A program made the translations under genes and the position numbers. A model generated the notes under the pieces. It was not told the origin of the DNA. It worked only from the letters and a program-made list of their open reading frames with translations, and did not search any database. From Dactylosporangium sucinum (GTDB lineage: Bacteria > Actinomycetota > Actinomycetes > Mycobacteriales > Micromonosporaceae), in NCBI RefSeq assembly GCF_014647515.1, contig NZ_BMPI01000090.1, positions 1-41,440 on the forward strand: 41,440 bases of DNA, given 5' to 3'. Positions 7,214 to 13,963 of this stretch are shown piece after piece; the first letter of the stretch is position 1; each line of letters opens with the position of its first letter.

Positions 7214-8446
7214 ATGGACAATTCCCAATCGACGGCGATCCGACGGCCGCCCACGGCCGGACCGGCATCCGGATCGGAACGCATCGTTGCCCTGGACGTT
7301 CTCCGTGGCTTCGCCCTGCTGGGCATTCTGATCGTGAACATCACGGTCTTCCAAGGCGAGCCGCCGCCGGACGACCACTCGGCGGGCGTCGTCAAGGACG
7401 TCCTCACGTTTGCCTTCTCGGACAAGTTCTACGCGCTGTTCGCGTTGTTGTTCGGATACGGCCTGGCCATCCAGATACGGCGGGCGGGTACCCAGCACGT
7501 CGCCCGGATGCGGCGCAGGTTGGCGTTCCTGTTCATCCTCGGGCTGACCCACGCGGTGTTCCTGTTCTACGGCGACGTCCTCGCCAGCTACGCCATCGCC
7601 GGAGTGGTGCTGCTCGCCCTACGCCGGCTCTCCGCCCGTACGGCGGCCCGCGCCGCCACCTGGTCGCTGGTCGGCCTCGCCGCCCTGCACCTGATTCTCG
7701 CGCTCGGCTGGGCGTTGGCCGGAGGTGCCGGCGACTCGGCGGCCGGCGACGACCGAGGGGCGTCTGCGGCGGCGATCGCCGCGTACCAGGGCTCGTTCAC
7801 CGACATCGTCAGCCAACGGCTGAGCGACTTCGCCGGATTCGTCCCGTTGACGGTAGGGCTGCTCCTGCCGAACTACGTGGTGCTGTTCCTCGGCGGCATG
7901 GCCGCTGGCGCGTACGGGCTGCTGGACCGAGCTGACATCCCGGCCCGCCGCCTCTGGCGGGTGGTTGTCATCGGGTTGGCGATCGGACTGCCCGGTGCCG
8001 CACTGTCCACCGCGTTCCCGATTGCCGAGGCGAATCCGCTGTCCGTCGCGGCACGTGGTGCCAGCGTGCTGACCGCGCCGGCCCTCACCGCCGCCTACGC
8101 GGCCGGCCTGCTGCTCGCCGCGCGGACCCGACCCGGACACCGCTTGGCGGACCTGCTCGCACCGGCCGGACGGATGGCTCTGTCCAACTACATCGGACAG
8201 TCGGTCCTGTGCGCCTTTCTGTTCACCGGCTATGGCCTCGGCCTGATCGGCACCACGGGAAGCCTCGCCACCATCGGTATCGCGGTCGGTGTCTTCGCCG
8301 TCCAGGTTGTGCTGAGCCGGTGGTGGCTACGCCGTTTCCGGTTCGGCCCGATGGAATGGCTCCTCCGCTCGGTGACCTACCGCCGCCGGCAGCCGTGGCG
8401 GGATGCGCCGGCCAACGGTAACGGGCCGGAGTCGCCGCACTCCTGA
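7214..8446 (+). CDS. DUF418 domain-containing membrane protein
   Basis: Hydrophobic protein of about 410 residues. The conserved opening RIVALDVLRGFALLGILIVNI is the signature of this YeiB-like family, followed by roughly ten membrane segments and the DUF418 C-terminal block (RMALSNYIGQSVLC and FGPMEWLLRSVTY). The family is related to acyltransferase-3/heparan-acetyltransferase folds, but its function is unknown. The ATG at 7214 is taken as start; an in-frame ATG at 7178 would add 12 residues and has a slightly better upstream sequence, so the N-terminus is not settled. It diverges from the two-component operon across 143 bp and ends in a hairpin that overlaps its stop codon. Confidence 0.88.
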   Translation: MDNSQSTAIRRPPTAGPASGSERIVALDVLRGFALLGILIVNITVFQGEPPPDDHSAGVVKDVLTFAFSDKFYALFALLFGYGLAIQIRRAGTQHVARMRRRLAFLFILGLTHAVFLFYGDVLASYAIAGVVLLALRRLSARTAARAATWSLVGLAALHLILALGWALAGGAGDSAAGDDRGASAAAIAAYQGSFTDIVSQRLSDFAGFVPLTVGLLLPNYVVLFLGGMAAGAYGLLDRADIPARRLWRVVVIGLAIGLPGAALSTAFPIAEANPLSVAARGASVLTAPALTAAYAAGLLLAARTRPGHRLADLLAPAGRMALSNYIGQSVLCAFLFTGYGLGLIGTTGSLATIGIAVGVFAVQVVLSRWWLRRFRFGPMEWLLRSVTYRRRQPWRDAPANGNGPESPHS

Positions 8447-8458
8447 GTGGGCGACTCC
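8428..8458 (+). terminator. Terminator hairpin overlapping the DUF418 stop codon
   Basis: GGAGTCGCC (8428-8436) pairs with GGCGACTCC (8450-8458), and CACTC (8438-8442) with GAGTG (8445-8449). Only one base (8437) is bulged and the loop is 2 nt. The stop codon TGA (8444-8446) lies inside the hairpin. The next gene is on the other strand, so it could act from both sides. Confidence 0.65.
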
Positions 8459-8639
8459 TCGAGGGTTTCAGCACCATGGTGTCCGGCGACGAGCGAGTAC
8501 GGCCGTCGCCGGTCACCCACCCGCGCGTGCGCCCGGTCAGCTTCACCGGCCGGTTCGCGGCGAGAGCGGCGGAACTCGCCGCGGCCGAGAAAGGGAGGAT
8601 CCGCGCCCGCTCGTTGTTTCGTATCGGGAACCCTGACGC

Positions 8640-9179
8640 CTATTGCAGGTTGGCGTGTCGGGCCCGCATCGTCGCGTGCGCGTCGGTGTCGTTGCCGGTC
8701 AGTTCGAGGATGAGCGCGTCGAGCAGCAGCAGCGCGCTTAGTTCGAACAGTGAGCCGCCGAACTGGCCGGTTTCGGTGGTCTGGACGTGGATCACCGTGT
8801 TGGCGAGACCGGCGAGGGTGCTGGTGGGGCGGGAGGTGAGGGCGAGGACCTGGGCGCCGAAGCCGGCGGCCAGCCGGGCGAAATGCAGCGTGACGGGGGT
8901 CTCCCCGGAGTTGGAGATCATGACCAGGCCGTCGCCGCGGCTGATCGAGGGTGCGGTTGCTTCGCCGACGGCGTGGGCGTCGAACCCGACGTGCATCAGC
9001 CGCATGGCCGCCATCTGCGCGACGAGCCCGGAGCGTCCTTGCCCGGAGCAGAACCATCGGCGGTGCCGGTCGGCGAGCATGGCCTTGGCTGCGGCCATCT
9101 GCGCGGGCGAGACGGCGGAGAGGACGCCGGTGATCTCGTCGCGCACTGCCAGCCAGGGGCTGTCGACGCTGGTGCTCAT
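8640..9179 (-). CDS. hxlB: 6-phospho-3-hexuloisomerase (SIS domain)
   Basis: A 179-residue single SIS-domain protein of the type that isomerises D-arabino-3-hexulose 6-phosphate to fructose 6-phosphate (ribulose monophosphate pathway or its reverse). Visible SIS features are the FCSGQGRSGLVAQMAAMRLMHVG phosphate-binding region (about 43-65, key residues Ser45, Gly46, Gly48, Ser50) and the ISNSGET loop (about 88-94). The ATG at 9179 follows a good GAAGGA site. It overlaps as ATGA the stop codon of the upstream partner, which survives only as a C-terminal remnant, so this gene has probably lost its promoter and its metabolic partner. Confidence 0.85.
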   Translation of the reverse strand: MSTSVDSPWLAVRDEITGVLSAVSPAQMAAAKAMLADRHRRWFCSGQGRSGLVAQMAAMRLMHVGFDAHAVGEATAPSISRGDGLVMISNSGETPVTLHFARLAAGFGAQVLALTSRPTSTLAGLANTVIHVQTTETGQFGGSLFELSALLLLDALILELTGNDTDAHATMRARHANLQ

Positions 9180-9403
9180 CGTGGTTCCTTCAGGGTGTGT
9201 GCCGTGGTGTCGGCGAACAGGCGCCGGCCGATGACGATGTAGGTGGCGCCGGCGGCGAGGACCGAGCCGAGGTTGTCCTCGCCGACACCGCCGTCGACTC
9301 CGACTGGCCGGTCGAGGCCGGCGTGGCTGACCTTGTGCAGCATGGCCGGGTCGGATCGGCCGCCGGTGCCCGGCTCGAGCAGCATCACGAGGAGCCGACG
9401 TTG
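9176..9403 (-). pseudogene. C-terminal remnant of a ribulose-phosphate 3-epimerase / hexulose-phosphate synthase-type TIM barrel
   Basis: About 75 codons remain on the minus strand. LLVMLLEPGTGGRSDPAMLHK corresponds to the late barrel strand of Rpe-type enzymes (VMTVEPGFGG), and VGVDGGVGEDNLGSVLAAGATY with IVIGRRLF is the standard phosphate-binding end. An in-frame stop lies at 9404-9406 and nothing upstream looks like the missing ~140 residues. Its own stop codon overlaps the start of hxlB, showing they were an operon. The truncation point is about 170 bp from an IS6-type transposase remnant, the likely cause. Rpe-like versus HPS-like cannot be fully separated from this tail. Confidence 0.7.
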
Positions 9404-9414
9404 TCAGGGCTGCT

Positions 9415-9460
9415 CCCACCCTCCCCGGCACCACCCGGATCAGGCTGCCCTCAGCTCCAG
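9415..9460 (-). promoter_or_regulatory. TPP-riboswitch-like 3' half (degenerate)
   Basis: On the minus strand a CTGAG element (9455-9451) is followed by a stretch (9445-9420) reading CCTGATCCGGGT, TGCCGG and GGAGGG. This order is that of the 3' half of actinobacterial thiamine-pyrophosphate riboswitches (CTGAGA ... CCTGATCCGGGT..TGCCGG..A.GGGAGG). The GAA before CCTGAT and most of the P3 arm are missing, so if it is a riboswitch it is broken. It may also be chance resemblance. Confidence 0.25.
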
Positions 9461-9570
9461 CGTCGCGCTGCGACAGGTTCAGCGGCGAAGGTCTCCACCT
9501 CCGCTCGAACCAACAGTGCCTCACGGCGCAAACCGCGCGTCGGTGAGATCGTGCCGCCTCGTCACCGCTA

Positions 9571-9690
9571 CGGCTGTCGGCGTGGCTGCACCTGGAGCAG
9601 TACGCCAACAACCGCGTCGAGGCGGACCGCAGTCAACTCAAGCACCGGCTCAGACCGATGCGCGGCCTGCGGACCGAACGAACGAGCGCG
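9571..9690 (+). pseudogene. IS6-family transposase remnant (C-terminal part)
   Basis: In the frame through 9601 the text reads LSAWLHLEQYANNRVEADR and SQLKHRLRPMRGLRTERT. This is the characteristic IS6-type transposase C-terminal motif (YANNRxEADHxxLKxRLRPMRG), with the catalytic Glu of the DDE triad in VEAD. Upstream DDE residues and the N-terminus are absent, and after ~9681 the frame loses similarity. It is an inactive fragment. It marks a recombination junction between the truncated hexulose-phosphate operon and the catabolic regulon that begins at 9744. Confidence 0.8.
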
Positions 9691-9743
9691 CGCCGAGGGC
9701 TCGCTTGCCGCCGACCCGGGCTGCCGCGTAACGTGCAAGACGA

Positions 9744-9758
9744 TTAGCGTATTGCTAA
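9744..9758 (+). promoter_or_regulatory. Operator 1 of the TTAGC-N5-GCTAA regulon (carboxylesterase)
   Basis: TTAGCGTATTGCTAA: a perfect 5-bp inverted repeat with a 5-bp spacer, 58 bp before the esterase ATG. It is identical to operator 5 in front of the MFS gene. TAGCGT inside it could be a -10 box, as at operators 2 and 5, though no good -35 is visible here. Confidence 0.85.
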
Positions 9759-9762
9759 CTGG

Positions 9763-9779
9763 CTGGGGTGTGGCCCCAG
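9763..9779 (+). other. Small hairpin in the esterase leader
   Basis: CTGGGG (9763-9768) and CCCCAG (9774-9779) form a perfect 6-bp stem with a 5-nt loop, just downstream of operator 1 and 37 nt before the start codon. It could be a leader RNA structure or a second protein-binding site. Its role is not known. Confidence 0.4.
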
Positions 9780-9816
9780 TCCGCTGGTGCATCGCTAACA
9801 TCGGAGGGGGAGTGCC

Positions 9817-11340
9817 ATGACGGGGGTTCACGAGATGCCGGAGGCAACCGCGACGCTGCCGACGTGCGAGGTGCGCACGCGTCAGGGCACGGTGCGCGGG
9901 GTCGTCCGTGGTGGTGTTCGCACCTTCTGGGGCCTGCGCTACGCCGGTCCGGCGGTGCGCTTCCGGCGTGCGCGACCGGGACCCGGCTGGAACGGCGTCT
10001 TCGACGCGACGACGCCGAAGGCGATGGCCCCGCAGGCCCCGTTCGGCGGCATCTTCCGGACCCCGCCGGGAGGCTTCTCCGAGGACTGTCTCTATCTGAA
10101 CATCCATGTGCCGGATGAGCCTTCCCCGACTCCGCGACCCGTCCTCGTCTGGATCCACGGGGGCGCCGGCGGCTCCGGGGCCGCGAACCAGTATGACGGA
10201 ACCGCGCTCGCCCGCCATGGCAACCTCGTCGTCGTGACGATCAACTATAGGCTCGGAGGGCTCGCCCAGCTCGACGTCTCGGCATGGGGGCCCGAATACC
10301 AGGGCTCGGGAGATCTCGCCTTCTACGACCAGGTGGCCGCCCTGGAATGGGTGCGCGATCACATCGGCGCCTTCGACGGGGACCCGGAGTTCGTCACCAT
10401 CGCCGGCGAGTCCGCGGGTGCCGGCTCGGTCGTGGAGTTGTGCGCATCCCCCGTGTCCGCCGGACTGTTCCGCGGTGCCATCGCGTCCTCCGCGCCGGCC
10501 CTGTCCGACCGGCGGCCGGGTGGGCACCTCGAGGAGCTCGCCAAGAAGCTCAGGCTGCCGCCGGACCGGTTGCAGCGCCGGCTTGTCGAGTGCTCCTGGC
10601 CGGAGCTGCTCGACCTGGCGGCAAAGGCGCGAGGACGGCGCGAAGTGGCGAAGACCTACCTGCACGGCAAGGTGGCCGATCTCATCGCCGCCAAGGCGGA
10701 GCGGGCCCCGGACCTGGTGATCGGGTACGCGTGCCACGAGGGCGACTCGATGGAGTTCCTCACCCGGCAGGGTCTGCGGCGGCTCGGTCCGCTCGCCGGG
10801 CCGATGCTGCATCTGCTGATGCTGCAGGTCGTTCCGCACGTGGCGGGTGGACGGGACCAGCGGCGCGAGTACCTGCGGCGGCTGCGGCGCGAGCACGGTG
10901 TGCGGTACGGCGCGCGATTCAACGATCTCGTGTGGACCGACCTGTTCCGGCGCGGCGCGGTCGAGGCGGCGGAAGGCGCCGCGCGGGCGGGCGCCCGTGC
11001 GCACGTGTACGAGCTCGACGTCCCGACCGTCATCGCCGGGCAGCGCATGCGATCCACCCACGGAGTGGACATCAGCCTGACGTTCAACTGCTGGCGCGAT
11101 CCGGGCGCGATGGACGAACCGCTCACGGACGACCAGGACGCCCCGGCGCTCGCCGACCGATGGGTGGCGATGATCGCCCAGTTCTGCCGGACGGGCTCGG
11201 CGGACGGCCCCCTGGGATCCTGGCCGGCCTACGACGTGGCCGAGCGCCCGGTGCTGCGTGTGGCGCCGCGGGAAAGCCGGATCCTGCGCGATCCCGACCC
11301 GGAGTACCGGCAGCGCGTCTGGCCCGAACGGGCCGGGTAG
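9817..11340 (+). CDS. Type-B carboxylesterase (alpha/beta hydrolase, PF00135 type)
   Basis: A 507-residue esterase without a signal peptide, so cytoplasmic. The family hydrolyses carboxylic esters. Family landmarks: FSEDCLYLNIHVP (about 87-99), the oxyanion segment WIHGGAGGSG (112-121, here HGGAG instead of the usual HGGG), the nucleophile elbow GESAGAG with Ser199, a Glu in ACHEGDSMEF equivalent to the acid residue, and a His in STHGVDISLTF equivalent to the catalytic base. A strong GGAGGGGG site precedes the ATG. It forms a single-gene unit under operator 1, suggesting it removes an acyl group from the glycoside or cleaves an ester-linked aglycone before the downstream CoA-dependent pathway. 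Confidence 0.92.
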   Translation: MTGVHEMPEATATLPTCEVRTRQGTVRGVVRGGVRTFWGLRYAGPAVRFRRARPGPGWNGVFDATTPKAMAPQAPFGGIFRTPPGGFSEDCLYLNIHVPDEPSPTPRPVLVWIHGGAGGSGAANQYDGTALARHGNLVVVTINYRLGGLAQLDVSAWGPEYQGSGDLAFYDQVAALEWVRDHIGAFDGDPEFVTIAGESAGAGSVVELCASPVSAGLFRGAIASSAPALSDRRPGGHLEELAKKLRLPPDRLQRRLVECSWPELLDLAAKARGRREVAKTYLHGKVADLIAAKAERAPDLVIGYACHEGDSMEFLTRQGLRRLGPLAGPMLHLLMLQVVPHVAGGRDQRREYLRRLRREHGVRYGARFNDLVWTDLFRRGAVEAAEGAARAGARAHVYELDVPTVIAGQRMRSTHGVDISLTFNCWRDPGAMDEPLTDDQDAPALADRWVAMIAQFCRTGSADGPLGSWPAYDVAERPVLRVAPRESRILRDPDPEYRQRVWPERAG

Positions 11341-11382
11341 GACCCCCGTCGCGATGTCGAAGACCCGGGGCGGCGGGGTGTC

Positions 11383-11421
11383 TTGACGCCGCCTCGACCA
11401 GAAGTTTAGCGTAACGCTAAA
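11383..11421 (+). promoter_or_regulatory. Promoter and operator 2 of the carboxylase/AtuA operon
   Basis: TTGACG (11383-11388) and, 18 bp on, TAGCGT (11407-11412) form a plausible -35/-10 pair. The -10 lies within the operator TTTAGCGTAACGCTAAA (11405-11421), the longest symmetric copy of the regulon motif. A repressor bound here would cover the -10 box. Confidence 0.8.
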
Positions 11422-11447
11422 CAGCGGCTGCGAGTCAGGAGTGCAAA

Positions 11448-13172
11448 TTGGTGGTAGTGCTCGCCGAGTGCCACTTCGCGACTCTCTGGGAGGCCTTCGC
11501 CGACGCGGTCGGCGATGAGCCGGCGGTCACGCAGGGCACCCGGACCGTCACCTGGTCCGACTACGAGCGGCGGGCAGCCCGGCTCGCCGCAGTCCTGCGC
11601 GACGGCGGCATCGGGGTCGGAAGCAAGGTCGCGCTCTACCTCCACAACGCCCCGGAGTACCTCGAGGCGCAATTCGCCGCGCTGAAGATCCGCGCGGTGC
11701 CCGTCAACGTCAACTACCGGTATCTCGACGCCGAGCTCAGCTACCTGCTGGACAACAGCGACGCGGAGGCGGTCGTGTTCCACGCCTCGCTCGCCGAGCA
11801 GGTCGCCGGCGTGATGCACCGGCACCCCGCCGTGCGGCTCTGGCTGCAGGTCGACGACGTCGAGGCCGCGCCGATCCCGGGTGCGATGCCGTACGAGCAG
11901 GCGATCGGCGCGGCGGCACCCGCTCCGCGGCAGGTCAGGGACGAGCGCGACGTCTACATGCTGTACACCGGCGGTACCACCGGGATGCCCAAAGGGGTGA
12001 TGTTCCCGGTCGGGGAGTTCACCCGGCGCTGGGTCAACTCCATTGCCGAGCTTCTCGAGCAGCCACCACCGCCGGACCTCGGCTGGTGCGTCGAGACGGC
12101 AAGGCAGCTGGCGGCCGTCAGGTCCGCCCCGGTGGTGCTCCCCGCCTGCCCGCTGATGCACGGCACGGGGATGTGGCTCGGGGTGTTCATGACCCACTCC
12201 ATCGGGGCTCACGTCGTCCTGGCGCCCAGCGGGTCGTTCGATCCCGATGAGATCTGGGCCACCGTGAGCGCGCATGCGGTGACCGCGCTCGTCATCGTCG
12301 GGGACGCGTTCGCGCTTCCGCTGATCCGGGCGCGCGAGACCGCCGGCGCGGCCGGGCCGGAGCGCGACGTGTCCAGCCTGGCGTTCGTCATGAGTTCCGG
12401 CGCCATGCTCAGCGCGCCCGTCAAGGCCGCGCTCATCGACGTGCTGGGCGACTCCGTGGTCATCGGGGACATGATGGGGTCGACCGAGGGCCCGGGTGGA
12501 TCTGCCGTCACGACGAAGAACGACGCGACGGACACCGCTCGGTTCGTGCCGGCGCCGGGCGCCCGGGTGCTCACCGAGCACGGAGTCGACGTCCGGGCCG
12601 GCTCCGGCGTCCCGGGTCTGCTCGCCATCACGGGGCCGGGGAATGTGCCCATTGGCTACTACAAGGACCCGGAGCGCAGCGCGCGGCTCATCCGGACCGT
12701 CGACGGGGTGCGGTACTCGATCCCCGGTGACTGGGCGACCGTCGACGCGGACGGCACGATCGTGCTCCTCGGGCGAGGATCGGGCTGCATCAACACCGCC
12801 GGGGAGAAGGTGTTCCCCGAGGAAGTGGAGGAAGCCCTCAAGCAGCATCCGAGCGTCGAGGACTGCATCGTCGTCGGCCTTCCTGATGAGCGCTTCGGCG
12901 AGCGCGTCGCCGCCGCGGTAGCCGCCGCTCCCGGTGCCGATCTGGACCCGGAAGAGGTTCAGGCCTGGGCCAAGGCGCGGCTCGCGGGCTACAAGGCCCC
13001 GCGGGTCGTGCTCATCCTGCCCAGCGTCCCGCGGGCGGCCAACGGCAAGGCCGACCTGCGCGCCGTCCGCACCCTGCTGCTCGAAGCCGAAGCCCACGAG
13101 CGCGCCCGGGGTCGGGCCGCTCCGCGGCCCATGACGACACTAGCCGCCTGTGCGGACGAGGAGAACCTGTGA
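11448..13172 (+). CDS. Acyl-CoA synthetase (AMP-forming, ANL family)
   Basis: Activates a carboxylic acid to its CoA thioester via an acyl-adenylate. The 574-residue protein has the P-loop-like A3 motif YTGGTTGMPKGV (173-184), a STEG acid-binding motif within MMGSTEGPGG, the hinge region SIPGDWATVD...GRGSGCINTAGEKVFPEEVE and the A10 Lys in RAANGKADL. It resembles actinobacterial ligases for bulky or branched acids (start CHFATLWEAFADAV, PVNVNYRYLDAELSYLLDNSD). TTG at 11448 is 6 nt after AGGAG; GTG at 11451 is equally possible. First gene of a six-gene operon. By position it is the counterpart of AtuH, activating a terpenoid acid such as geranic acid, but the substrate is inferred. Confidence 0.9.
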   Translation: MVVVLAECHFATLWEAFADAVGDEPAVTQGTRTVTWSDYERRAARLAAVLRDGGIGVGSKVALYLHNAPEYLEAQFAALKIRAVPVNVNYRYLDAELSYLLDNSDAEAVVFHASLAEQVAGVMHRHPAVRLWLQVDDVEAAPIPGAMPYEQAIGAAAPAPRQVRDERDVYMLYTGGTTGMPKGVMFPVGEFTRRWVNSIAELLEQPPPPDLGWCVETARQLAAVRSAPVVLPACPLMHGTGMWLGVFMTHSIGAHVVLAPSGSFDPDEIWATVSAHAVTALVIVGDAFALPLIRARETAGAAGPERDVSSLAFVMSSGAMLSAPVKAALIDVLGDSVVIGDMMGSTEGPGGSAVTTKNDATDTARFVPAPGARVLTEHGVDVRAGSGVPGLLAITGPGNVPIGYYKDPERSARLIRTVDGVRYSIPGDWATVDADGTIVLLGRGSGCINTAGEKVFPEEVEEALKQHPSVEDCIVVGLPDERFGERVAAAVAAAPGADLDPEEVQAWAKARLAGYKAPRVVLILPSVPRAANGKADLRAVRTLLLEAEAHERARGRAAPRPMTTLAACADEENL

Positions 13173-13963
13173 CTGACTCAGCGGCGATCATCGCCGACCT
13201 CGCGGACGAACATGCCGCCCTCGACGAGCGCGTGTGCGACCTGGACGAGCGCCAGTGGCAGGCGCCGACGCCCGCGGCTGCCTGGACGATCCGCGACTCC
13301 GTCAGCCACCTCTACTACTTCGACGCTCGCGCGCTGTTCGCAATCGCGGACCCGGACGGGTTTGCGAAACATCGCGCCGAGGTCCATGCACGTGGCCTGG
13401 ACCCGGGCATCGATCTCGCCCCCGGCAGGGAACTCGGTGGCCGCGGCCTCCTGCTGGCCTGGCGCGGGACCAGAGCCGAGCTGCTTGCCGGCCTCGCCGC
13501 CTTCGACCCCGGCCGCCGGGCGCTGTGGTACGGGCCGGACATGTCGCTGAGCAGCTTCGTGACGGCTCGTCTGATGGAGACGTGGGCCCACGGTCAGGAC
13601 GTCGCCGATGCGCTCGGCCTGCCCCCGGTGGTCACCGACCGGCTGCGCAGCGTCTGCCACATCGGGATAGGGGCACGCGCCTATTCGTTCTGGCAGAACG
13701 GCGCGACGGACCCCGGGGACCCCATCCGTGTGGAGGTCACGGGCCCGTCCGGACAGCTCTGGACCTGGGGGCCGGAGCATGCCACCGACCGGGTCGCCGG
13801 GACGGCACTCGACCTCGCCCTGCTCGTGACCCATCGGCGCCACCGCTCGGACACCTCGCTCACCGTCACGGGCAGGACGGCAGAGGCGTGGCTCGCGATC
13901 GCCCAGGCGTTCGCCGGTCCCAGCGGCGGCGGCCGGCAGCCCCTGTCGGCGAAGGTGGCGTGA
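13169..13963 (+). CDS. TIGR03084-type metal-binding protein (DinB / maleylpyruvate isomerase-like fold)
   Basis: A 264-residue protein of an actinobacterial family with a DinB-like four-helix bundle. The likely metal ligands are His47 (in SVSHLYYFD), His141 and nearby Asp144/Glu137 (in METWAHGQDVADAL). The N-terminal pattern LADEHAALDERVCDLDERQW followed by PTPAAAWTIRD is characteristic of the family. The biochemical role is unknown; relatives include mycothiol- or maleylpyruvate-handling enzymes. It overlaps the synthetase gene by GTGA and the carboxylase gene by TGATG, so it is tightly coupled to both. It probably acts on, or protects, an intermediate between CoA activation and carboxylation. 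This is the one operon member without a counterpart in the Pseudomonas atu cluster. Confidence 0.85.
   Translation: MTDSAAIIADLADEHAALDERVCDLDERQWQAPTPAAAWTIRDSVSHLYYFDARALFAIADPDGFAKHRAEVHARGLDPGIDLAPGRELGGRGLLLAWRGTRAELLAGLAAFDPGRRALWYGPDMSLSSFVTARLMETWAHGQDVADALGLPPVVTDRLRSVCHIGIGARAYSFWQNGATDPGDPIRVEVTGPSGQLWTWGPEHATDRVAGTALDLALLVTHRRHRSDTSLTVTGRTAEAWLAIAQAFAGPSGGGRQPLSAKVA

Noticed and set aside
9784..9798. A ninth operator near the esterase start (GCTAA at 9794-9798)
   Set aside because: Only the right half-site is present; the left half reads CTGGT. It was not counted in the regulon motif.
11406..13097. A 563-codon minus-strand frame
   Set aside because: Antisense to the acyl-CoA synthetase, whose A3 and A10 motifs and operon overlaps are certain. 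The composition is typical of shadow frames.
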